From assembly GCA_937902455.1 (NCBI GenBank), contig CALELI010000014.1, forward strand, positions 1-14,975: a stretch of 14,975 bases of DNA. The letters are read 5' to 3'. Within the stretch, counting starts at the first letter, position 1. Each line of letters opens with the position of its first letter. Below are positions 1 through 7,554 of this stretch, piece by piece. Both the position numbers and the translations under genes were made by a program. A model generated the notes under the pieces. That model was not told the DNA's origin and searched no databases. It saw nothing but the letters and a program-made list of their open reading frames with translations. Source of the DNA: an uncultured Prevotellaceae bacterium. GTDB taxonomy: Bacteria; Bacteroidota; Bacteroidia; Bacteroidales; Bacteroidaceae.

Positions 1-57
1 TAATGTCTGATTAATGTTATAAATCAAATATTTATGCATATGCTAAAGTTAAGTTTT

Positions 58-2535
58 TCATAATCCTAATCGTTTTACTGCGTCCTCGCGCATCTTGTAT
101 TTCAATATCTTCCCTGCTGCGTTCATAGGGAAAGACTCAACAAACTCTATGTATCTCGGTACCTTGTGGCGGGCAAGACTGGCCGTGATGAACTCCCTCA
201 TCTCGGGTTCGCTGACCTGTTCACCTTCCTTCAGGATGATGCATGCCATGGCCTCCTCGCCGTACTTCTTGTCGGGAACACCGATGACCTGCACGTCGCT
301 GACCTTCGGATGGGTGTAGATGAACTCCTCTATCTCCTTAGGATAGAGGTTCTCGCCTCCACGGATAATCATGTCCTTCAGACGGCCCGTTATCTTGTAG
401 TTGCCCTCGGAGTCACGGCACGCAAGGTCGCCGGAATGCAACCAGCCTTCCTCGTCGATGGCCTTGGCAGTCTCCTCTGGCATCTTGTAATAGCCCTTCA
501 TGGTGTTGTAGCCCTTCGAGCAGAACTCGCCGTTCACTCCGTCGGGTACTTCCCTACCCGTCTCAGGGTCGATAATCTTGCACATGACATGAGGGAATGC
601 ATATCCGACCGTGTCGCAGCGGACGCTGATGTCGTCGGTCCAGCTCGACATGGTGTTGCCCGGTGCAGACTCTGTCTGACCGTAGACACTGACGATGCCC
701 TTCATGTTCATCTCGTCGGGACGGGCAGCCCTGCGCATGAGTTCCGGCGGACAGCCTGCTCCTGCCATGATGCCGGTACGCATGTGGGAGAAGTCGGTCT
801 TGCGGTAGTCGGAATGGTTGAACATGGCAATGAACATCGTAGGTACGCCATTGAAACAGGTAATCTTCTCCTGGTTGATGCATGCCAGTGATGACTTGGC
901 AGAGAAATATGGCATAGGACACATGGTTGCCCCATGAGTGACAGACGAAGTCATGGAGAGTACCATTCCGAAACAATGGAACATCGGTACCTGAATCATC
1001 ATCCTGTCGGCAGTAGAGAGGCCCATGCGGTCGCCGATACTCTTGCCGTTGTTGATGACGTTATAGTGGGTGAGCATCACGCCCTTCGGAAATCCTGTGG
1101 TTCCTGATGTGTACTGCATGTTGCAGACATCGTCGGGACGTACCTCAGCTGCCATCCTGTTCACTACGTCGAGCGATACGAGACCGCTGCGCGACATGGC
1201 CTCATCGAACGTGAGGCATCCCTTCTTGCGGAAACCGACGGTGATGACATTGCGGAGCATAGGCAACCGCTTACAGTGCAGAGGCGTACCAGGCTCGTTG
1301 TCCTTCAGCTCGGGACACAGCTGGTCGATGATAGTCCTGTAGTCGGAGTCCTTGTTGCCGTCGACCATCACGAGGGTGTGGGTGTCGGACTGCTGGAGGA
1401 GGTACTCGGCCTCGTGGACCTTATAGGCAGTGTTGACCGTGACAAGCACGGCACCAATCTTAGTCGTTGCCCAGAAGGTGATGAACCATGCAGGCACGTT
1501 GGTAGCCCATACCGACACCTTGCTTCCCGGACGTACACCAAGTGACACGAGGGCGCGGGCAAAGTTGTCGACATCGTCGCGGAACTCGCTGTAGGTGCGG
1601 GTGTAGTCGAGTGTGGTGTACTTGAAGCAGTACTGGTCGGGCAGTTCATCTACAATCTTATCGAGGACCTTCGGGAACGTGAGGTTTATGAGTTCGTCCT
1701 TTGGCCAGAGGTACACACCGCTCCCGTCGTGGTTTGGATAGAGACGGATGGACTTGCTCCTGTTGCGCTCGAAACGCTCCATATAATTGACGAAATGAGG
1801 GAGAATCACATCGGCGTCGGTGAGGTCCTCCATCCATTCAGGCTTCCATTCGAGGGATATGAAACCATCGTAGTCGATTGACGACAGGGCTTCCATGACC
1901 TTCCTTACTGGCAGGTTGCCCTCTCCTATCAGATTATATGTCTCGGCATCGTCGCTGTCCTTCATGTGGACCTGACGGACGTAGGCACCGAGATTGGTGA
2001 TGGACTGAGCTGGAGTCTCGCTGTTGTCGCGGAATGTGTGGTGTACATCCCAGAGAGCACCGAGCTGGTCGCAGGCAAAGTCATTCATGAGGTCTCTCAG
2101 CAACGATGTGTCGGAATAGATGCCTTTCGTCTTGATGAGGATGGTGACATTGTGTTCCCTGGCAACCACTGTCAGTTCCGACAGATTTCTGCTGATGACT
2201 TCATGGACGTTGCTCTTTGCGCAGACACTGACGTACGGACACTTCATGTCGGCAGCGAGACGGATGAGACTGCTGACTTCCTCGATCATGCCTCGGTCGT
2301 CGGCAGAGATGTCGCAGGATGAGTCGAAACAAGGGATGACCAGTTTCCTCTCAACGAGTCTGCGGTATGTGCTGACTATGGAATACTTGTGGAATGGTCC
2401 GGATGGTTCTGTCCAGCCTGTCGCACTCATGACATTATAGACTTCAATGCCTGAGAACCGTACTTCACAGACCTTGTCGACCAGGTTGTCCCAGTCGAGA
2501 TGCTCCCATCCGCGTGTGGAAAATGACAATTTCAT
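58..2535 (-). CDS. Fusion protein: xylose-isomerase-like TIM barrel + acyl-CoA synthetase (AMP-binding)
   Basis: An 825-residue protein with two enzyme modules in one uninterrupted frame. Residues 1 to about 255 resemble the sugar phosphate isomerase/epimerase (AP-endonuclease-2-like) TIM barrel, with WDVHH (162-166), VHMKD (189-193) and SLEW (E229) at metal-ligand positions. The usual first ligand Glu appears replaced in ILIKTKG (132-138, K135). Residues from about 285 to the end are a full adenylate-forming acyl-CoA synthetase: YTSGTTGFPKG (475-485), YGQTES (618-623), WLHSGD (698-703), GRLKDMIIRGGE (717-728) and the C-terminal catalytic Lys809 in AAGK. By family this half activates a carboxylic acid to acyl-AMP and then acyl-CoA; the closest feel is medium-chain/ACSF2-like, but the substrate is unknown. 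No signal peptide or membrane segment, so it should be cytoplasmic. The ATG overlaps the upstream stop by 4 bases, indicating translational coupling. I am sure of both domains; the role of the fusion is not known to me. Confidence 0.9.
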   Translation of the reverse strand: MKLSFSTRGWEHLDWDNLVDKVCEVRFSGIEVYNVMSATGWTEPSGPFHKYSIVSTYRRLVERKLVIPCFDSSCDISADDRGMIEEVSSLIRLAADMKCPYVSVCAKSNVHEVISRNLSELTVVAREHNVTILIKTKGIYSDTSLLRDLMNDFACDQLGALWDVHHTFRDNSETPAQSITNLGAYVRQVHMKDSDDAETYNLIGEGNLPVRKVMEALSSIDYDGFISLEWKPEWMEDLTDADVILPHFVNYMERFERNRSKSIRLYPNHDGSGVYLWPKDELINLTFPKVLDKIVDELPDQYCFKYTTLDYTRTYSEFRDDVDNFARALVSLGVRPGSKVSVWATNVPAWFITFWATTKIGAVLVTVNTAYKVHEAEYLLQQSDTHTLVMVDGNKDSDYRTIIDQLCPELKDNEPGTPLHCKRLPMLRNVITVGFRKKGCLTFDEAMSRSGLVSLDVVNRMAAEVRPDDVCNMQYTSGTTGFPKGVMLTHYNVINNGKSIGDRMGLSTADRMMIQVPMFHCFGMVLSMTSSVTHGATMCPMPYFSAKSSLACINQEKITCFNGVPTMFIAMFNHSDYRKTDFSHMRTGIMAGAGCPPELMRRAARPDEMNMKGIVSVYGQTESAPGNTMSSWTDDISVRCDTVGYAFPHVMCKIIDPETGREVPDGVNGEFCSKGYNTMKGYYKMPEETAKAIDEEGWLHSGDLACRDSEGNYKITGRLKDMIIRGGENLYPKEIEEFIYTHPKVSDVQVIGVPDKKYGEEAMACIILKEGEQVSEPEMREFITASLARHKVPRYIEFVESFPMNAAGKILKYKMREDAVKRLGL

Positions 2536-3947
2536 GCGTTAGCCTCCTCAAACTCTATTTTATTGACGGCACTCAGGTATGCCATGATACTTGCTCCCAC
2601 GACGTCGCGAGAGATGCCGCACCCGGAAAAGACCGTGCCTTCGTGGCATAACCTCACGACGGCACGACCCATTGCCTCGCGGCCCTCGGTGACTGACTGA
2701 ATCTGGAAGTCATCAAGTTCGTAGCGCTTGCCTACGAGCTGTTCTATAGTCTGGAACGCAGCGTCGACAGGACCATCGCCGAGACATACGCCCTCAAGGA
2801 TGGTGTTGTCCTTCATCAGCCTCATGTGGCACGTGGCGGTGATGGTGTTTCCCGAGTTGATGAGATAGCTCTCGAGATTATACTTGGCAGGAGCCTGGAA
2901 TGCAACAGATGCGATGATGGCATCGAGTTCCTTGGCCTCTACCTTCCCGTTTTCGGAAGCCAGGCGGAGGAATGCGTCGTAGACCTTGTCGGAATCGTCT
3001 TCGTCGAGATAATATCCTAACTTGTTGGCTATTGCCACTACCGTCTCCTTGTTGTCGTGACGAGTGAGCTGGAGTGCATTGCCGTCCTGACTGCTATCTG
3101 ATGCAGTCTTGTTATTTCTGTTGCCCATCGTGCAGACAGCCTTTATCTGTTCGATGGTCCTGAGAATCTCCAAGGTATTTATACCGCAAGAGGCATGACA
3201 CAGTTCAGACTTCGTCTCGAGAATCTTCACGAAACGTTTCAATGAGGTCGTAAGCCTTCCATGAGGGACGGTCTTGATTTCATCAGCTCCGGCACATACG
3301 GCAGCTACGGCACAGGAATCAGCCAGGAAGAGTTCGTTGGAACAGTTCACACCGAGACGGACATTCTCAGGAACATGTACTCTGATGGCCTCTATGACTT
3401 CATGGAACTCGAATCCGAAGAGTGTTCCGGCAGAGTCGTGCATGGTGATGACTGTTGCACCATTCTGTATGGCTGTGTCGATTATGGAGAAAAGGAAATC
3501 GGTGTCGGCACGAGTGAAGTCGACAGCAATGAATTCAACGTCGTCGCATAACGACTTGCATTCCTTCACCTTACTACCCACCAGTTCAAGTACTGCTGCA
3601 GGTTTCAGATGACAGAGATACTCCATCTGGACCGTGCTGACAGGAACGGACACCTGCAGACGTGGATGACGGGCATCCATCAGTGCGTTCCATGTCTCGG
3701 ATATACTGTCGGTGCTGAAAATGTCAACAGGAATTGCCAGCGTACTGTTCCTGATGGCAGATGCCAGAGACTTTACAAGCAGGACATCCTTCTTGCCGTT
3801 GGAAAGCCCACAAGTCTCAATGACGCAGACTCCAAGCTTGTCGAGCAGTTTCGAGAACTCGAGTTTCTGACGGAATGAAAGTACGTTGCCGAACACGCCA
3901 TCAGCTAACTTCATCGTAATGTCACTAACAAAAATCCTTCTGTCCAT
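2532..3947 (-). CDS. 2-isopropylmalate synthase-like protein with degenerate active site and intact LeuA-type regulatory domain
   Basis: A 471-residue member of the isopropylmalate/citramalate/homocitrate synthase (HMGL-like) family. The barrel fold is recognisable: KLGVCVIET (38-46), DFTRADTDF (143-151), GATVITMHDSAG (163-174). The key chemistry residues are altered. The DTTLRDGEQ start motif is replaced by DITMKLADG (9-17), the SPIH-type His by STVQ (104-107), and the metal-binding HxHND by NCSNE (201-205). GERAGN is replaced by GRLTTS (230-235). Residues from about 355 form a well-conserved LeuA dimerisation/allosteric domain, including GDGPVDAA (390-397) and a C-terminal DVVGASIMAYLSAVN (448-462). 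In true LeuA this domain binds leucine. Length is near normal (about 500 for LeuA). I infer a non-canonical or non-catalytic protein that may sense a branched-chain metabolite. It is the first gene of an operon with the TIM barrel/acyl-CoA synthetase fusion; start ATG is about 30 bases after the predicted transcription start. Confidence 0.88.
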   Translation of the reverse strand: MDRRIFVSDITMKLADGVFGNVLSFRQKLEFSKLLDKLGVCVIETCGLSNGKKDVLLVKSLASAIRNSTLAIPVDIFSTDSISETWNALMDARHPRLQVSVPVSTVQMEYLCHLKPAAVLELVGSKVKECKSLCDDVEFIAVDFTRADTDFLFSIIDTAIQNGATVITMHDSAGTLFGFEFHEVIEAIRVHVPENVRLGVNCSNELFLADSCAVAAVCAGADEIKTVPHGRLTTSLKRFVKILETKSELCHASCGINTLEILRTIEQIKAVCTMGNRNNKTASDSSQDGNALQLTRHDNKETVVAIANKLGYYLDEDDSDKVYDAFLRLASENGKVEAKELDAIIASVAFQAPAKYNLESYLINSGNTITATCHMRLMKDNTILEGVCLGDGPVDAAFQTIEQLVGKRYELDDFQIQSVTEGREAMGRAVVRLCHEGTVFSGCGISRDVVGASIMAYLSAVNKIEFEEANA

Positions 3948-3980
3948 AGTCTTCTTACCTATTTATATATAAATGACGTG

Positions 3981-4012
3981 CAAAATTACTAAAATATTTC
4001 CTTTTGACCAAA
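3981..4012 (-). promoter_or_regulatory. Bacteroidetes-type promoter for the IPMS-like/fusion operon
   Basis: Read on the minus strand, a -33 box TTTG (4012 to 4009) is followed after 20 bases by the -7 box TAATTTTG (3988 to 3981). Both match the Bacteroidetes primary sigma consensus (TTTG, then TAnnTTTG). Transcription would start near 3977, giving a leader of about 30 bases before the ATG at 3947. Confidence 0.75.
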
Positions 4013-4040
4013 AAAAGGTGAAAAATGTAAAAATTATTTA

Positions 4041-4048
4041 TAACTTTG
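4041..4048 (+). promoter_or_regulatory. -7 box (TAACTTTG) directly in front of msrA
   Basis: A perfect TAnnTTTG box ends 4 bases before the msrA start codon at 4053. No good TTTG -33 box is found about 20 bases upstream; the spot is occupied by an A-rich run. If used, the transcript would begin at or next to the ATG. It sits back to back with the minus-strand promoter in the same 105-base intergenic region. Confidence 0.55.
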
Positions 4049-4052
4049 CAGC

Positions 4053-4553
4053 ATGAAAAAAGAAATCTATCTTGCTGGAGGATGTTTCTGGGGAATGCAG
4101 CATTTCCTGCAACTCATAAACGGAGTGACTCACACGGAAGTCGGATTTGCCAACGGAAATACCGATAATCCAACGTATAAGGAAGTCTATACCGACACCA
4201 CCGGATATGCCGAGACAGTGTACGTAGAGTATGATCCGGAGCAAGTGTCGCTCACACGCCTGATTCAACTATATTTCAAGGCAATAGACCCATTAAGTCT
4301 CAACAAGCAGGGCGAGGATGAAGGAACAAGATACAGGACTGGCGTGTACTATTCCGACGAGAACGACCTTCCAGTCATCAAGGCCGAATTCGAGCGTCAG
4401 CAGAACATGCTTGGAGAGCCACTGCTCGTGGAACTCCAGCCACTGAAGAACTTCTTCAAGGCAGAGGAATATCATCAGGACTATCTTATCAAGAATCCAA
4501 CAGGTTACTGCCATCTGTCACCGGAAATCTTCAAGATTGCCAAGCAAGGCTGA
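4053..4553 (+). CDS. msrA: Peptide methionine sulfoxide reductase MsrA
   Basis: A 166-residue stand-alone MsrA, which reduces the S-epimer of methionine sulfoxide in proteins and free methionine, using thioredoxin for recycling. The family signature GGCFWGMQ is at residues 9-16 with catalytic Cys11; HQDY (141-144) and GYCHL (151-155, Cys153 as the probable resolving cysteine) are the other hallmarks. There is no signal peptide and no fused MsrB domain, so a cytoplasmic, single-domain enzyme is expected. The start is fixed by the conserved distance between the N-terminus and the GCFWG motif. It is divergent from the IPMS-like operon. No hairpin with a U-tract was found between it and the next gene, but that gene has its own strong promoter. 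Confidence 0.97.
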   Translation: MKKEIYLAGGCFWGMQHFLQLINGVTHTEVGFANGNTDNPTYKEVYTDTTGYAETVYVEYDPEQVSLTRLIQLYFKAIDPLSLNKQGEDEGTRYRTGVYYSDENDLPVIKAEFERQQNMLGEPLLVELQPLKNFFKAEEYHQDYLIKNPTGYCHLSPEIFKIAKQG

Positions 4554-4617
4554 ACACCTCCAGGGGCAGTTATACACCTAAGAAAGGCTACACATATTAT
4601 ATTATTAAGGAAATAAT

Positions 4618-4648
4618 TTTGCTAATTAGTTTATTTTTACTACCTTTG
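4618..4648 (+). promoter_or_regulatory. Promoter of the large exported protein gene
   Basis: The -33 box TTTG (4618-4621), a 19-base spacer and the -7 box TACCTTTG (4641-4648) match the Bacteroidetes consensus. The predicted leader of about 50 bases is A/T-rich and has no Shine-Dalgarno sequence before the ATG at 4702. Confidence 0.8.
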
Positions 4649-4701
4649 CACAGACAAATCAAACTATCATCTTAATTATAATTCATTAAAAACAAAAGCG
4701 T

Positions 4702-6843
4702 ATGAAAAAAATCTACTCTTTGATGGCTATGTTGATGGTGTCAGCAGTTGGTTTTGCTCAGGGCACAATGACTGAGGAAAATGCTACACTTTCAGACATG
4801 GGCTACCGTCTTGAAAAGGACGTAAACTGGTACGAAGGTACAATCAATGGTACTGTTTTCTATGATCCTGGATACGAATATGGTTCAGGCGTAGACTGTC
4901 TGTCGTACACAGACGCAAGCGATAATGGTATCAAGCTCAACAACTATTCAATCAACCAGTGTATCAACGAGAACATGGAATGGTTCTACCTCCAGCTCAC
5001 TGGCAACGGTATCACTTGCGAACCAGGAAAGAACGGACTCCGTTCAACAAAGAACGAACGCTGGATTGCAGTCAGCGGTCTCCGTCCTGGTCAGATTCTC
5101 GCAATCGATATTTCAAACAGTGATGAGGCACAGTTCGTTCCTAACTCAACTGCATGTAATGCCAAGACCGAATGGGCAGACACGATGACTGACCCTCTTC
5201 AGGTTGTGGAAATCACAAGCGAAGTTCATGCCATTCAGGAACTTGCTGGTGACGGTACAGTCGACACTTACCGCTATTTTAAGGTAAACGAAGACAACAC
5301 AACAGGCTGGATGTATGCTAAGTTCAACGGAAAAAGCGCCACAAGTATCTGGAGAATGCAGATCTGGTCAAGCAATGATGATGCTGAGGCAGTTTCTGCT
5401 CCTGTATACTCTATGAAGGGTGTTGACGGAACTGCACGCTGGATCCGTATCAAGCCAGGTCAGTCAACTTTCGGCAATGAAGTTAGAACTTACTACTCTG
5501 TTGACGGCAGCGAACCTCTCTATCTTGAAGATACAGACGAAATCGACCACTATGACCCAATTATCGACCCTGAAACAGGCGACACAATCGGTCAGGAACC
5601 TGTATACAAGAAGATAGCAAAGCAGGAAGGTGGCGAATGGGGTGACTATCTCTACGACACAACTCTCGGTGATGAGGCATTCGTGGCAATCTCTGAGTCA
5701 GACGACGAAGATGGTGACGGATTCGTTACACTCAAGTCTCGTTCAATCACAGAAGGTGGAGTATTCTCTGACGTAACAGAGGCTACCTACCAGGTTGGCG
5801 AAATCGTCCTCAACGGTCCATCACTCACACTCATAAGCATGAACGGTATCGAGCGTAACTACAAGATTGGATGGGATAACAACACTCTCTGCGGCGAGGG
5901 ATACTCTCTCGTTGCCGAAATCGACGGCGGTGGTTCTAATCCTGTAGCAGTGGGCGACGTAATCCTTGCAACAAAGAGTGTCAAGGTTACAGTGGAAGCT
6001 GCCGGCTACACAACTGGTGAGACTGAAATAGAAGTACTTAACCCAGACGTAGAATACTTCGTAAAGGAAGACGGTAAGTACAACTGGGACTTCACGACAT
6101 TCACAGACGAACAGCTCGAGAAGATCAACCAGACATACGTTACTGGAGGTATCTATTATCCAGATCCAGAAGACTCAACAAAGGTCATCACTTACACTCG
6201 CGAGGAATTCCTCCTGGGCGAGACTGAAGCTGGAGAAGAAATCCCAGATGCAGCAGAGGCTCTCTACGGTTCATTCGGATGGGATCAGCTCGACTCTCGT
6301 ATGGCAGGCCGCCACTGGAGAGTAATGCTCACTGACACCCTCACAACTACAAGTTCAGAAGGTACAGACAGTGTATACTACACATTCTCATTCGGCGAAG
6401 ACCATGTAGGTCTCTTCCACGACGGACTCGTGCTTGACTGTCCTATGGCTGGAACATATCCAGACAACTGGTCAGCAATGGCAATCTTCGACAATGGAAA
6501 CGGCCTCTACTGTGTGACTAAGCCAACATTCACAATTCCAGAAGTGAAGTATGGTGAATATGTGGCATACTCTACAAACAAGACAGCAGCTTGCGAACCA
6601 GCTCAGGATAACTGGGACGGTGAAACTACTACATACGGCTTCACAAAGACTCTTGACAAGGAATCTTATATCTACACTATCGCAGTCTACACTACAGAAA
6701 ATCTTCCAGACAACATCGCTGCTCCAATGAACAACGCTGAGTTCCAGAAGATCAACGCAATCTACAACCTCGCTGGTCAGCAGGTAGCAAGAGACTACAA
6801 GGGTGTTGTAATCAAGAACGGTAAGAAATATCTCCAGAAGTAA
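4702..6843 (+). CDS. Large exported protein of unknown function with chitobiase-like segment and sorting-type C-terminus
   Basis: A 713-residue protein with a signal peptide (residues 1-19, predicted cut GFA|QG; no lipobox Cys). The body is rich in aromatic and acidic residues, as in Bacteroidetes surface proteins, and contains no enzyme motif that I recognise. Residues about 236-275 (RWIRIKPGQ... YYSVDGSEP) resemble the chitobiase/FN3-like C-terminal beta-sandwich found in many surface proteins. An acidic DDEDGDGF stretch near residue 335 could be a calcium-binding loop. NWDFTTFTDEQ near 460 resembles motifs I associate with Prevotella secreted proteins. The last about 30 residues (IYNLAGQQVA ... 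GKKYLQK) look like the short T9SS-type C-terminal domain of Prevotella. Codon choice (many CTC, AAC, GAC, AAG) resembles that of rpsA, which suggests high expression. I infer a cell-surface or secreted protein; the function is unknown. Confidence 0.85.
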   Translation: MKKIYSLMAMLMVSAVGFAQGTMTEENATLSDMGYRLEKDVNWYEGTINGTVFYDPGYEYGSGVDCLSYTDASDNGIKLNNYSINQCINENMEWFYLQLTGNGITCEPGKNGLRSTKNERWIAVSGLRPGQILAIDISNSDEAQFVPNSTACNAKTEWADTMTDPLQVVEITSEVHAIQELAGDGTVDTYRYFKVNEDNTTGWMYAKFNGKSATSIWRMQIWSSNDDAEAVSAPVYSMKGVDGTARWIRIKPGQSTFGNEVRTYYSVDGSEPLYLEDTDEIDHYDPIIDPETGDTIGQEPVYKKIAKQEGGEWGDYLYDTTLGDEAFVAISESDDEDGDGFVTLKSRSITEGGVFSDVTEATYQVGEIVLNGPSLTLISMNGIERNYKIGWDNNTLCGEGYSLVAEIDGGGSNPVAVGDVILATKSVKVTVEAAGYTTGETEIEVLNPDVEYFVKEDGKYNWDFTTFTDEQLEKINQTYVTGGIYYPDPEDSTKVITYTREEFLLGETEAGEEIPDAAEALYGSFGWDQLDSRMAGRHWRVMLTDTLTTTSSEGTDSVYYTFSFGEDHVGLFHDGLVLDCPMAGTYPDNWSAMAIFDNGNGLYCVTKPTFTIPEVKYGEYVAYSTNKTAACEPAQDNWDGETTTYGFTKTLDKESYIYTIAVYTTENLPDNIAAPMNNAEFQKINAIYNLAGQQVARDYKGVVIKNGKKYLQK

Positions 6844-6852
6844 ACATCACCA

Positions 6853-6876
6853 TGTGAATCCCGATATGGATTCACA
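6853..6876 (+). terminator. Hairpin after the large exported protein gene (first of two)
   Basis: A perfect 9-base stem, TGTGAATCC (6853-6861) with GGATTCACA (6868-6876), and a 6-base loop, starting 10 bases after the stop codon. There is no U-tract, so it may be a 3' protective or processing structure rather than a terminator. Confidence 0.5.
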
Positions 6877-6907
6877 CACTTTATGGAAACATTTCATTTC
6901 AGATTTT

Positions 6908-6933
6908 AGAGGTGAGCTCAGGCTCACCTCTTT
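6908..6933 (+). terminator. Rho-independent terminator-like hairpin (second of two)
   Basis: A perfect 10-base G+C-rich stem, AGAGGTGAGC (6908-6917) with GCTCACCTCT (6922-6931), closes a TCAG tetraloop and is followed by a short run of T. It most likely ends transcription of the exported protein gene ahead of the CinA-like gene. Confidence 0.65.
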
Positions 6934-6987
6934 GAAATCAAGACACTGAAAGCAAAAATCAAGCTGTCTCCAAAGGACACAGAACTT

Positions 6988-7461
6988 ATGAGCAAACACT
7001 CTGAAACATTAGGCAATATCCTTCGTGAAAAGAGACTGAGTATCGCTACCGCAGAAAGCTGTACCGCCGGTGGAATTAGTGCCGAGATAGCCTCGATTGA
7101 CGGTGCATCTGACTATCTTGTAGGAGGGACGGTAGTTTATGCAACAAGGCTCAAGAACGAATTGCTTGACGTCAGCCCTGACACTATCCATCGTTGCGGA
7201 GTAGTGAGTCGGCAGACGGCCGTGGAAATGAATGAAGGGGTTCGACGTCTGACCGGTGCGGATGTTGCCATTTCAGTCACAGGGTATATCGGAACTAATG
7301 GCGGCGATACATTTGCCGAGAACGGAACCGTGTGGATATGTGTAGGAAGGAATGGGGATGATTGTCATTCCATGTGTCTGAAGGTCGATTCCACCAGGCA
7401 AAAAAATTTGAGAAAGGTCATTGACTCCGCCCTGGAATTCGCAATAAACGTACTGAAATAG
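6988..7461 (+). CDS. CinA C-terminal domain protein / nicotinamide-nucleotide amidohydrolase (PncC-like)
   Basis: A 157-residue stand-alone CinA C-terminal domain. In the family this deamidates nicotinamide mononucleotide to nicotinate mononucleotide, recycling the NMN released by NAD-dependent DNA ligase. Conserved elements are TAESCTAGG (21-29, nucleophile Ser24), VVYATRLKNELL (49-60, with Tyr51 and Lys56), GVVSRQTA (71-78) and TGYIGTNGG (98-106). The last replaces the usual TGIAGPGGG loop, and the following EKPVGTV-type segment reads AENGTVW (110-116). The N-terminal molybdopterin-binding-like domain of full CinA is absent, as in many PncC proteins. No consensus promoter is visible between the upstream hairpins and the ATG. 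Fold assignment is secure; exact activity is less so because of the altered loop. Confidence 0.88.
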   Translation: MSKHSETLGNILREKRLSIATAESCTAGGISAEIASIDGASDYLVGGTVVYATRLKNELLDVSPDTIHRCGVVSRQTAVEMNEGVRRLTGADVAISVTGYIGTNGGDTFAENGTVWICVGRNGDDCHSMCLKVDSTRQKNLRKVIDSALEFAINVLK

Positions 7462-7554
7462 TATTTTTGACCAGCCTCTTGTGCAAAAAAGCCTTAAAAC
7501 ACATTATTTTATAATAATTTACGAAATTATCATCTCCAATTCAATTATTTTTAC

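Noticed and set aside
1..57. Search for a terminator after the fusion gene
   Set aside because: Downstream of the stop on the minus strand the sequence is A/T-rich, but I find no G+C-rich stem with a U-tract before the window ends.
166..891. Open frame of 241 codons on the plus strand opposite the acyl-CoA synthetase
   Set aside because: The synthetase motifs prove the minus-strand frame. This one has no motif, promoter or ribosome-binding site, and G+C-rich DNA favours such shadows.
4554..4617. Search for an msrA terminator
   Set aside because: Only weak pairing around a CCTCCAGGGG stretch, without a U-tract; not enough to call.
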